Assembly: GCA_027064845.1 (NCBI GenBank)
Contig: JAMOPC010000517.1
Location: forward strand, 1-5,121
Length of the DNA: 5,121 bases
Source of the DNA: Desulfurococcales archaeon
GTDB taxonomy: Archaea; Thermoproteota; Thermoprotei_A; Sulfolobales; Desulfurococcaceae
Direction: 5' to 3'
Below, in pieces: positions 1-5,121 of the stretch (positions are counted from its first letter, which is position 1; each line of letters begins with the position of its first letter). The notes beneath the pieces are model-generated. The model saw only the letters and a program-made list of their open reading frames with translations, was not told the origin of the DNA and made no database searches. Both the position numbers and the translations under genes were made by a program.

Positions 1-224
1 ATCCTGATAATCTTAAGAAGAAAATATATTCTCTACGTCCAATCCCAGTTACTAGAGGTGATCTTGAATCTATTCTTAAGAAGGTTGTCGATCTTATTAG
101 AACACGTGTAGATTATTATATTTATATTGATTTTCTTATTTTACAAGAAGATAAGCTATCAATAGAAACTATAACACTAGAAAACCTAGCTAAAAAACAA
201 AGATACAGAGAGAAAATTCACTGA
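1..224 (+). CDS. HsdR-like type I restriction subunit, internal piece before the frame break (partial)
   Basis: This reading frame is open from base 3 to a TGA at 222-224 and enters from the left edge, so its start is outside the window. The 73 codons encode a charged, mostly helical stretch (RPIPVTRGDLESILKKVVDL, then a Tyr/Ile-rich piece and ENLAKKQRY). By itself it is not diagnostic. If one A is dropped from the A6 run at 192-197 it joins smoothly (ENLAKNKDTERKF) to the downstream frame, which has features of the HsdR C-terminal helical domain. HsdR is the motor and nuclease subunit of type I restriction enzymes; this piece would lie after the two RecA-like motor domains. Assignment to HsdR is inference from the joined reading. 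After the frame break the frame adds only about nine residues before its stop, so as written the protein would lack its C-terminal domain. Confidence 0.6.
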   Translation, partial: PDNLKKKIYSLRPIPVTRGDLESILKKVVDLIRTRVDYYIYIDFLILQEDKLSIETITLENLAKKQRYREKIH

Positions 225-999
225 GAACTACCGTCTACTTCGTAGATTATATGAGCTTATAGCTCCAAAGCTTACGAGGCAGGAACGAGAAAAGTACAAG
301 CTGCTTTCAGACATATATACGTTCTACATAAAGAACTTTGTAGGTAGTAGTCTTGAGGAGGAACTAGCAGAGAAGTATTATAAGAAGACAATTAAGGCTA
401 TAGGTCGTTCCCTCCAAGTCTCAGAGAGGGAGGCAGAGTTTTCTCCTATCACTATTGACCGTAAGTTCTTCGAAGAATTTATAGGAAGCAGAGATATAAG
501 CCATGAAGAGAAAGCCTCGGCTCTTATCATGGGTATATTCAGGTTTAGACTATATGCTCGCAACGACCCCGTCTATGTATCTGTAACCGATAAGATAGAG
601 GCTCTCCCGGAGAAGTGGAGGAGGAAGCTAAAAACTAGTCTAGAACTCTACGAGGATGCAAAGAGGCTCTGGGAAGAAATATATGCCTTAAAAGAAGAAC
701 AAGTAAAGCTACGCTTTGGACGTAGAGAATACATAGTTTATCGTACACTAGTGGATGCTGGTTTTAAACAAAGATATGCAATAGAAGTCACGAAAAAGCT
801 CATGGAGAGAATGAAAGATAAAATTAGTGTGTCAGGCTGGAACCACAATTCCAAGCTCGTCCATGACGTAGAGAGAATTATAGCAATAACAATACTACGC
901 GAGGGACGCAAAGCAGGTCTTTCAACAAGGGATTTAAAGAAACTCATAGACTCACTAGTTGAGAGAGTGAAAAGAATTGATACAGAACAGCACAAGTAA
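190..999 (+). CDS. HsdR-like type I restriction subunit, C-terminal domain after the frame break
   Basis: This frame is open for 269 codons from just after a TAG at 187-189 to the TAA at 997-999. The first ATG is at 529 and has no Shine-Dalgarno sequence before it. The roughly 110 codons before that ATG are good protein sequence, so this is better read as the continuation of the preceding frame than as a separate gene. Family-like traits include the segment YRLLRRLYELIAP followed by YKLLSDIYTFYI, which resembles the HsdR helical-domain pattern (Y..L..LYE.I.P, then Y..L..IY), and a late Gly-Trp (835-840) followed by an Ile/Leu-rich helix ending in LREG, like the C-terminal end of archaeal HsdR proteins. 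In type I enzymes this domain docks the motor subunit to the methyltransferase core. No catalytic residues are visible here because they lie further upstream. The gene overlaps the downstream metallopeptidase gene by 23 bases, which implies co-transcription. A gene caller might report only 529-999. HsdR is the best match I can offer, but it rests on pattern recognition only. Confidence 0.62.
   Translation, partial: LKNKDTERKFTENYRLLRRLYELIAPKLTRQEREKYKLLSDIYTFYIKNFVGSSLEEELAEKYYKKTIKAIGRSLQVSEREAEFSPITIDRKFFEEFIGSRDISHEEKASALIMGIFRFRLYARNDPVYVSVTDKIEALPEKWRRKLKTSLELYEDAKRLWEEIYALKEEQVKLRFGRREYIVYRTLVDAGFKQRYAIEVTKKLMERMKDKISVSGWNHNSKLVHDVERIIAITILREGRKAGLSTRDLKKLIDSLVERVKRIDTEQHK
192..197 (+). 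other. A6 run at the point where the HsdR-like frame is broken
   Basis: The run of six A's follows GCT at 189-191. Upstream coding uses codons starting at position 189, while downstream coding continues one base later. Reading with five A's (or eight) restores one continuous protein. This could be a sequencing or assembly homopolymer error, a genuine inactivating insertion, or a transcriptional or ribosomal slip site. The overlap of the two open frames (190-221) includes this run. Confidence 0.5.
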
Positions 1000-1549
1000 G
1001 TGGAAAATACAGATAAAATACTCTAAAAATAAAATACCTAAGCTCGAAGTTAAGCCATGGGGAATACTAGTAATTCTACCCGAGGGAATAGATAAAAACG
1101 AAGCGTATAGAATTATAGAGAAACATAGACCGTGGATCGAAGAAAAACATGCAGAGCTCCTTGAAGCCCTAGAACATTCAAAGAATATCAAACTAGTAGA
1201 GAAAAGCAAATCCAAGTTCAGAAACCTAGTAGAGAAACTTGTAGAACAGGCTGCAAAAGAAGTTCTAGGCATGAACCCATGTAAGATCGTTGTAAGAAAG
1301 ATGAAGACTCGATGGGCCAGTTGCAGTCTAAAAGGAATCATCACAATAAATGCCTTAGCAAGATATCTTCCAAATCGTTATCGTTTAATATCTTACATAA
1401 TCTATCATGAAATATGCCATATAATAGAGCCAAAGCACAACAAAGTATTCTGGACATGTGTTCAAGAACATTTTCCAAATTATAAGAGACTAGAAGAAGA
1501 ACTATTACTATATGAGATAAAATTAGGTCTGTATCTTTTCCACGAGTAA
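977..1549 (+). CDS. YgjP-like (DUF45/M48-type) zinc metallopeptidase
   Basis: The product is a 190-residue predicted soluble zinc-dependent metallopeptidase of the YgjP/DUF45 group, close to SprT/WSS1-like minigluzincins. Visible signatures are the family motif RWASCSLKG near residues 112-120 followed by an I-x-IN strand, the catalytic HEICH (residues 144-148, HExxH), and EPKHNKVFW with a likely third zinc ligand at His154. The length fits the family. The N-terminal part (KPWGILVILPEGI, then HRPWIEEK) is the usual small sheet-and-helix region of YgjP proteins. There is no signal peptide, so it should be cytoplasmic. The start is TTG 977, the first start codon after an in-frame TGA at 968-970; the next in-frame ATG is too far downstream to keep the domain. 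It overlaps the HsdR-like gene by 23 bases, so translation is probably coupled. Genes of this family are known neighbours of hsdR in type I restriction loci. Substrate is unknown; turnover of restriction subunits or of protein-DNA adducts are only possibilities. Confidence 0.85.
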   Translation: MIQNSTSKWKIQIKYSKNKIPKLEVKPWGILVILPEGIDKNEAYRIIEKHRPWIEEKHAELLEALEHSKNIKLVEKSKSKFRNLVEKLVEQAAKEVLGMNPCKIVVRKMKTRWASCSLKGIITINALARYLPNRYRLISYIIYHEICHIIEPKHNKVFWTCVQEHFPNYKRLEEELLLYEIKLGLYLFHE

Positions 1550-1559
1550 CACAGCCTCC

Positions 1560-1583
1560 AATTTGATAATAGTTTATCAAATT
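1560..1583. terminator. Perfect 10-bp hairpin between convergent genes
   Basis: AATTTGATAA (1560-1569) is an exact inverted repeat of TTATCAAATT (1574-1583) around a TAGT loop. It begins 10 bases after the metallopeptidase stop, and a further CCAA/TTGG pair flanks it (1558-1561 and 1587-1590). Its place between two convergent genes fits a transcript-end structure serving either strand. Archaeal termination mainly depends on T-tracts, and only a TTTT (near 1592) follows on the + strand, so the terminator role is tentative. A protein-binding palindrome is the alternative. Confidence 0.4.
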
Positions 1584-1659
1584 AATTTGGCTTTTATCTG
1601 TAAAAGATTAAATTAAATCAAAATATCAATACTATTAATTAAAACATTAGTAAATTCAT

Positions 1660-2895
1660 CTATTGCTCTTTACGCAAAAAAGCTATTTTAACAAGATCAT
1701 TAATCAACAATTTTAGTTCGATTAACAGTTTATTATATTTTGTTATTTCATTATAAAGTTCTTTATCTATATTTTTGATGCTGTTTAACAACTTATTATA
1801 AGGATCAGCTAGAGATAAAAATTCAATAATATTTCCAATTTTCAAAGTATTTCTTATGTTCTCTTCTATGTCTTCAATACGTTTAACGATAAACTTGTTA
1901 AAACCTGACGCTTCAAAAAGGTAAGCAAATTTTATACCTCCTATTCTGAGCTTTTCACGTAATTTTTTATTTAGATCTTCTATTAGTAGTTCATCTAACG
2001 GCACAAATCCATGGAGATCTTTAACAGTAACTACATATGGAACAGAAATTACGAGTCGTGGAAATTTAAAATCTTTTAACCATTTATTTAAGTGATCTTT
2101 ATCATTTTTATCTAGAGTATCATAATACTTGGATTTTTTGAATTCCTCAATAATCGAATGTACGTAATTTATATATTCTTCCATTAGCTTTTTTATAAAT
2201 CCTCCCCGGTATCGATAGAGAAATAATACATAAGAAGCAGTTCCTGTTAGTTTTACTCCTCCTTTGCTAACAAATTCTACATTATCCCATTTTTTAACAA
2301 TGTGTTCCAGGTATGCAGAAATTAAGGTATCACCAGGGAGAGTGTATCCCTTTGTTATTTTTAAGAATTCATCAAATTTATTTTTCAGTGTAGAATGCTG
2401 ATAAAATAATCCTTCTTGAGCAACAATCATTATTAGGATTCTTTCTCTATTAAGTATAGATCTTTCAATTTCTTCTATACTTAATAACCCATTCTTGTCT
2501 AATATTTCAAGAAATCTTCTAAGGCGCTCTATTGTTCCTTCTTCGTGTTCCATTGTTCTGATTAATTTTCCAAACTCTACTACTAAATCTTTATCTAGTT
2601 CTTTTTGTTTCGATTTAATTATTTCCCTACTTAACTTTATAGTTTCAATGCTCTTAATGCGAGTGAATATTGATATAACAATTATTCCTGGCAATATTAA
2701 TATGATCAAAATCGTAAGAAACTTAATTATATAGTTAGCATTGTCCAATAAATGAATGGAAAGTATAACATAATATGAAATTATTATAGTAACTAGATAT
2801 GTTATAAAAGCAAGTCTTGATGTAGATCTGATTTTGGATAATATCTCTATAATTTTATTAATTGTATCAAAAAATGTATATTTAAGGGTATTCAA
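1660..2895 (-). CDS. Unrecognised 411-residue membrane-anchored protein
   Basis: I do not recognise the family. The start is TTG at 2895, chosen because GGGAG (complement of 2903-2907) sits 7 bases upstream; an ATG just further upstream is out of frame and stops after five codons. Two hydrophobic segments at about residues 29-50 and 55-78 form a likely hairpin anchor, followed by a Lys/Glu-rich helical stretch (81-135). Residues about 136-232 could hold a winged-helix-like fold: a helix-rich stretch, then VEFVSKGGVKLTGTA shaped like a wing. Residues 280-345 look alpha/beta (RLVISVPYVVTV, GGIKFAYLF), and the C-terminus ends in Leu/Ile/Lys-rich helices. The big domain probably faces the cytoplasm. 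No catalytic motif stands out. Base composition is very AT-rich (only 11 G+C in 1741-1800), unlike the transporter genes to the right. It converges on the metallopeptidase gene and has its own putative promoter, so it need not share a function with either neighbour. A defence-related role is possible given the adjacent restriction genes, but nothing in the protein proves it. Confidence 0.8.
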   Translation of the reverse strand: MNTLKYTFFDTINKIIEILSKIRSTSRLAFITYLVTIIISYYVILSIHLLDNANYIIKFLTILIILILPGIIVISIFTRIKSIETIKLSREIIKSKQKELDKDLVVEFGKLIRTMEHEEGTIERLRRFLEILDKNGLLSIEEIERSILNRERILIMIVAQEGLFYQHSTLKNKFDEFLKITKGYTLPGDTLISAYLEHIVKKWDNVEFVSKGGVKLTGTASYVLFLYRYRGGFIKKLMEEYINYVHSIIEEFKKSKYYDTLDKNDKDHLNKWLKDFKFPRLVISVPYVVTVKDLHGFVPLDELLIEDLNKKLREKLRIGGIKFAYLFEASGFNKFIVKRIEDIEENIRNTLKIGNIIEFLSLADPYNKLLNSIKNIDKELYNEITKYNKLLIELKLLINDLVKIAFLRKEQ

Positions 2896-2902
2896 TTTAT
2901 AA

Positions 2903-2907
2903 CTCCC
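2903..2907 (-). promoter_or_regulatory. Shine-Dalgarno GGGAG deciding the TTG start at 2895
   Basis: Read on the minus strand this is GGGAG followed by TTATAAA and then TTG. The 7-base spacing is ideal and the motif pairs with the CCUCC end of 16S rRNA. No in-frame ATG competes nearby. Confidence 0.6.
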
Positions 2908-2928
2908 ATTTATTATACTAAAATAATT

Positions 2929-2936
2929 AATTTAAA
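2929..2936 (-). promoter_or_regulatory. Possible TATA box of the unknown membrane protein gene
   Basis: The minus strand reads TTTAAATT here, about 25 bases before the GGGAG and 34-41 bases before the TTG start. An initiation site about 25 bases downstream would leave a leader of only about a dozen bases that still contains the Shine-Dalgarno sequence. The surroundings are so AT-rich that the match is weak; the TATAAATA-like stretch at 2976-2990 is an alternative giving a longer leader. Confidence 0.3.
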
Positions 2937-3045
2937 CATTACTTTATTCTTGCCTAGGGATTGAGCAAGTATGATTTATATTTATATTTAGCCAAATTCT
3001 TCCGATCTCTTTATTAACAATACTTCATTAAGCAAACTAACTAAT

Positions 3046-3792
3046 TTATATTAGGTGCCATTTTTTGAGTATGTGGTTTTCTATGTGGTTGATTGTTTTT
3101 TGGAATATTAGTGTTAGGGCTCCTATTGTTATTATTAGTGCTATTACTTGGTCTACTCTTAGGGTTGAATAGGCGTAGAGCATTAGTGCTCCTAAGCCGT
3201 TGCTTAGTGCTAGGTATTCGGTTACTAATCCTAGTCTCCAGCTGTGCCCGGCTTCGTATCTTAGGATTGTTGCTATGTGGGTTATTGAGAGGGGTAGTAT
3301 TACTTTGAAATAGAGTTTCCTGCCTCTTATTCTGTGTAGTATGGTTAGTTCTAGTAGTCTCTTGTCGATGTACTTGTATGAGCTGATCAAAGCATATATT
3401 AGTGGGAACGCTGTACAGATTATGATACCTATTATGACTAGCCAATCGTTGAGACCTATCCAGATCATTAGGAGTGGTATGAATGCGAAGCTCGGAATGA
3501 CTACTATGAAGGCTACCAGGGGGTATACTATGTCTCGGACTACACGGGAGTATAGGAAGAGTGATCCAAGACCGAACCCTATTAGGACTCCTAGGATGAA
3601 GCCTGTGGTGACTCTTGCTAGTGTTATGAGGAGGTTCCATACTAGGTTCTTATGGAGGATCAGGTCTATGAATCCGAGGAGGACCATGTAGGGGTCTGGG
3701 AACAAATACCTGGGAGCAGTTAGGGATAAGAGATACCAAAAGATGAGGAGGATAGTTAGGGATAGGAGTGTGTGGAGTATTCTTGTTTTCAT
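3046..3792 (-). CDS. ABC transporter permease, SsuC/TauC (BPD_transp_1) type
   Basis: The product is a 248-residue integral membrane protein that would form the channel of an importer. About six hydrophobic segments are visible (near residues 7-25, 62-80, 88-110, 116-136, 165-178 and 215-232). The family pattern PSFAFIPLLMIWIGL (100-114) matches the second core helix of SsuC/TauC permeases. The ATPase-contact EAA loop is recognisable at about 148-167, with the conserved Gly in RIRGRK and then VILP. WRLGLVTEYLALSNGLGALM (185-204) corresponds to the conserved ...AE...GLG region of the family, with Thr-Glu in place of Ala-Glu. The start ATG overlaps the TGA of the binding-protein gene (ATGA, 3789-3792), so translation is coupled and the two form one operon. 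Length is normal for the family. No ATP-binding subunit gene follows; the next gene downstream is unrelated. Substrate cannot be told from the permease: relatives move sulfonates, taurine, nitrate, or thiamine and riboflavin precursors. Confidence 0.9.
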   Translation of the reverse strand: MKTRILHTLLSLTILLIFWYLLSLTAPRYLFPDPYMVLLGFIDLILHKNLVWNLLITLARVTTGFILGVLIGFGLGSLFLYSRVVRDIVYPLVAFIVVIPSFAFIPLLMIWIGLNDWLVIIGIIICTAFPLIYALISSYKYIDKRLLELTILHRIRGRKLYFKVILPLSITHIATILRYEAGHSWRLGLVTEYLALSNGLGALMLYAYSTLRVDQVIALIITIGALTLIFQKTINHIENHILKKWHLI

Positions 3793-4742
3793 CCCTTTAT
3801 CCCTAGATCACTGAGTATATCGGTATAGATGAAGTCATCAAGGTTGATTTCGTGATCAATTGCTCCGTACCTTTGTAGGAGCTCTGAGTACTCCTTTAGG
3901 GCTGTCTTGTTGATCTTGAGCGTATAGTCTAGGTATTTCATTGACTCCTCCATGATATCGCTTGAAGTTGCTAAGTGTTTAGCGACTATTACTGCTGCTT
4001 CGTGTGGATGAGCCTTTATGAACTCAACGGCTTTATTGATAGCATATAGGAACTTAGCCACTATCTCTGGGTGTTCTCTCAATAGTTTATTGGTTGCGAA
4101 TACACCGCTACCAGGCATGTTGGGCCATAGATCCCTGCTTGTCAATACCCTGTGGGCTCCGAGCTTGACTGCTAGTGTGGCATAATGTTCTGGTATGAAT
4201 GTAGCATCTATCTGGTGCGATAATAATGCATTTACAGCGATGTAGGGCGGCATCTTTGTCCATGTAAAGTTCAAACCATACCTATCCCTAACCATCATAG
4301 CAAACAACCATGTTGGAGAACCGGGACCTGTGGCTGAGACTTTTGCATTGCTCAACTCATATATGTTGCTTATGTTTCTCCATGATACGAGAGCGTAGCC
4401 GTTGAGATGAGTCATAGCAACAAGCTTTACCGGGACACCCCTACTATACATAACCAATACGGGACCAATACATGCAAGGGTTAGGTCGAACTCTCCCCTG
4501 CTAAGAGCAACAGCTAATTCTAGACCAGTACTGAATGCCTTATAGTCAATCTTTAGGCCTGCTTCGTCGAAATAGCCCTTATCTAGTGCTACCCAGAAAG
4601 CAGCAGAGTGATCATTAAGCTCAACACCAACAACAATGTTCTCGGGAGAATCATTACTCATATATGCGTTGATGAAGTAGAAACTACCAGCAAGAACCAC
4701 TACAACGACAAGAACACTCGCGATCTTCAGCCAAAGCTCCAT
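3789..4742 (-). CDS. ABC transporter substrate-binding protein, SsuA/TauA/NMT1-like, membrane-anchored
   Basis: The 317-residue product has an N-terminal hydrophobic segment (residues 5-26) after a very short start, acting as an uncleaved anchor or signal peptide; there is no lipobox Cys. Residues 30-317 form an extracytoplasmic type II binding fold. Typical family traits are FWVALDKGYFDEAGLKIDY (49-67), the Gly-rich STGLELAVALSRGEFDLTL (71-89), a second-lobe SATGPGSPTW (136-145), IDATFIPEHYATL (178-190), and the late helix HPEIVAKFLYAINKAVEFI (224-242). Several N-x-S/T sequons suggest surface glycosylation. The reading frame can be extended to a TTG at 4781, but ATG 4742 is preferred: GGTGAT lies just upstream and the TTG falls within the likely TATA box. 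The protein would capture a small anionic or heterocyclic ligand and pass it to the overlapping downstream permease. Ligand is not predictable here; thiamine-precursor, sulfonate and nitrate binding proteins all belong to this superfamily. Confidence 0.88.
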   Translation of the reverse strand: MELWLKIASVLVVVVVLAGSFYFINAYMSNDSPENIVVGVELNDHSAAFWVALDKGYFDEAGLKIDYKAFSTGLELAVALSRGEFDLTLACIGPVLVMYSRGVPVKLVAMTHLNGYALVSWRNISNIYELSNAKVSATGPGSPTWLFAMMVRDRYGLNFTWTKMPPYIAVNALLSHQIDATFIPEHYATLAVKLGAHRVLTSRDLWPNMPGSGVFATNKLLREHPEIVAKFLYAINKAVEFIKAHPHEAAVIVAKHLATSSDIMEESMKYLDYTLKINKTALKEYSELLQRYGAIDHEINLDDFIYTDILSDLGIKG

Positions 4743-4746
4743 GTCT

Positions 4747-4752
4747 ATCACC
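4747..4752 (-). promoter_or_regulatory. Shine-Dalgarno GGTGAT deciding the ATG start at 4742
   Basis: The minus strand reads GGTGAT, AGAC, then ATG. GGTGAT is the typical archaeal ribosome-binding sequence, complementary to AUCACC near the 3' end of 16S rRNA. It supports ATG 4742 over the longer TTG 4781 start. Confidence 0.65.
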
Positions 4753-4780
4753 ACTGTTTTAAACAAAATACTTGGGAACA

Positions 4781-4789
4781 ATATAAAAA
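4781..4789 (-). promoter_or_regulatory. TATA box of the ABC transporter operon
   Basis: The minus strand reads TTTTTATAT, about 40 bases upstream of ATG 4742. Initiation about 25 bases downstream (near 4760) would give a leader of roughly 18 bases holding the GGTGAT ribosome-binding site. This geometry also argues against the TTG at 4781 as the start. Confidence 0.5.
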
Positions 4790-4835
4790 CCTTAATATGT
4801 CAAATAATACTATTTTACAAATCTATACGGAAAAC

Positions 4836-4861
4836 ATGGAATAATTCAAATACTATTCCAT
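4836..4861. repeat. Inverted repeat A, ATGGAATA-N10-TATTCCAT
   Basis: Perfect 8-bp arms lie at 4836-4843 and 4854-4861 with a 10-base centre (ATTCAAATAC). It lies about 50 bases upstream of the transporter operon TATA box. Its arms and the CAAATA in its centre recur in inverted repeat B at 5026-5053. A dimeric regulator site is the simplest reading; a decayed duplicated segment or element end is the alternative. Confidence 0.45.
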
Positions 4862-4873
4862 CATACTAAGAAC

Positions 4874-5005
4874 TTGGTGCAGAGATTGTATATCAACCCT
4901 AAAGAACTACTAGAAAAATCTATACATTACATTAATATCAACAAGGTAAAGATCAAACTATACGATTTCAAGGCTGCCCGATCATACCTTAATATTCCTA
5001 CATAG
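4874..5005 (+). pseudogene. Possible small gene or decayed gene remnant
   Basis: A frame with no stop runs from 4808 to the TAG at 5003-5005 (65 codons), long for such AT-rich DNA. It has no ATG; the first candidate start is TTG 4874, followed by GTG 4877 and TTG 4886, none with a clear Shine-Dalgarno sequence. From 4874 it gives 43 residues including YINPKELLEKSI and IKLYDFKAARSYLNIPT, which look like real protein. I recognise no family. The lack of a start signal and the open frame extending upstream without one suggest the tail of a gene whose 5' part is gone. It could equally be chance. Confidence 0.25.
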
Positions 5006-5018
5006 TAAACCGAGTCAG

Positions 5019-5068
5019 ATAAGTTATGGAAATACCAAATAACTTATTTCCATGACAGGATAACTTAT
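5019..5068. repeat. Three phased ATAASTTAT palindromes (putative operator array)
   Basis: ATAAGTTAT at 5019-5027, ATAACTTAT at 5039-5047 and ATAACTTAT at 5060-5068 lie 20 and 21 bases apart, close to two helical turns, so all three face the same side of the DNA. Each 9-mer is itself a palindrome around its central G/C. The last overlaps the TATA-like element before ATG 5094, which suits an operator controlling that promoter. Confidence 0.5.
5026..5053. repeat. Inverted repeat B, ATGGAAATA-N10-TATTTCCAT
   Basis: Perfect 9-bp arms lie at 5026-5034 and 5045-5053 with a 10-base centre (CCAAATAACT). It is a one-base-longer relative of inverted repeat A, with the same centre length and a shared CAAATA. 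It interleaves with the ATAASTTAT array and ends 11 bases before the TATA-like element at 5065. Confidence 0.45.
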
Positions 5069-5072
5069 ATTT
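5065..5072 (+). promoter_or_regulatory. TATA-like element before a possible leaderless gene
   Basis: TTATATTT is centred about 26 bases before ATG 5094, the spacing at which archaeal transcription would begin on the start codon itself, giving a leaderless transcript. It overlaps the third ATAASTTAT copy. Confidence 0.35.
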
Positions 5073-5093
5073 TGCTTTGCTTCGGCGGTCATT

Positions 5094-5121
5094 ATGGAAT
5101 TCTTTCAAACATATATTTTAA
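5094..5121 (+). CDS. Possible 5' end of a gene running off the right edge
   Basis: ATG 5094 opens a frame (MEFFQTYIL) that stays open to the end of the window. Only nine codons are visible, so no function can be given. Support is the TATA-like element 26 bases upstream and the structured repeats just before it. GGCGGTC at 5084-5090 is at best a weak ribosome-binding site. It would be divergent from the ABC transporter operon. Confidence 0.3.

Noticed and set aside
529..999. A separate small gene starting at ATG 529
   Set aside because: There is no Shine-Dalgarno sequence or promoter before 529, and the same frame carries convincing protein sequence for about 110 codons upstream, so 529 looks like an internal Met.
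955..1344. A 129-codon minus-strand open frame opposite the metallopeptidase
   Set aside because: It covers the antisense of conserved metallopeptidase sequence and has no start signal of its own.
2949..2969. Short inverted repeat CTTGC...GCAAG around CCTAGG upstream of the membrane protein gene
   Set aside because: Arms are only 5 bp and the position matches neither a terminator with a T-tract nor a second copy elsewhere in the window.
3041..3640. A 199-codon open frame on the minus strand, out of frame with the permease
   Set aside because: Its translation is low-complexity (Asn, Ser, Thr, Pro and His-rich) and lies entirely on the permease, which has clear family motifs. It is a shadow frame.
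4743..4781. A 13-residue N-terminal extension of the binding protein from TTG 4781
   Set aside because: It would put a polar stretch before the anchor, its start codon sits in the probable TATA box, and ATG 4742 has a GGTGAT ribosome-binding site.
1..5121. CRISPR array, tRNA, rRNA and C/D box small RNA
   Set aside because: No regularly spaced direct repeats of CRISPR length, no cloverleaf-like sequence and no RTGATGA C box with a suitable D box was seen by eye.

Overview
The window looks like a low-GC crenarchaeal (hyperthermophilic archaeal) chromosome, most plausibly of the Desulfurococcales type. The signs are archaeal-style TATA boxes 25-30 bases upstream of starts, Shine-Dalgarno sequences of the GGTGAT/GGGAG type, frequent TTG starts, and proteins rich in Ile, Lys, Glu and Tyr. 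The genus is an inference; no rRNA or marker gene is present.

Region 1 (1-1549, + strand) is the downstream end of what looks like a type I restriction-modification locus. The 3' part of an HsdR-like restriction/translocase subunit is split between two reading frames at an A6 run (192-197). Its last 23 bases overlap a TTG-started YgjP/DUF45-type zinc metallopeptidase gene with an intact HEICH motif. The helicase and nuclease parts of HsdR, and any hsdM and hsdS, would lie left of the window.

Region 2 (1550-2942) holds a perfect 10-bp hairpin between convergent genes. Beyond it, on the minus strand, is a very AT-rich gene for an unrecognised 411-residue protein with two N-terminal membrane segments and a large, probably cytoplasmic, charged domain.

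Region 3 (3046-4790, - strand) is a two-gene ABC importer operon: a membrane-anchored substrate-binding protein of the SsuA/TauA/NMT1 superfamily, then an SsuC/TauC-like permease whose start overlaps the binding-protein stop (ATGA). No ATPase gene lies in the window, so the ATPase must be elsewhere. The permease and binding-protein genes are clearly more GC-rich than the membrane protein gene.

Region 4 (4791-5121) is mostly non-genic and unusually structured. It has two related inverted repeats (ATGGAA(A)TA-N10-TA(T)TTCCAT), three ATAASTTAT palindromes spaced 20-21 bp apart, a 65-codon open frame that may be a gene remnant, and a TATA box 26 bases upstream of an ATG that could start a leaderless gene running off the right edge. 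This is the part most likely to hold undescribed regulation. The 411-residue membrane protein and the HsdR frame break are the other points worth a second look.
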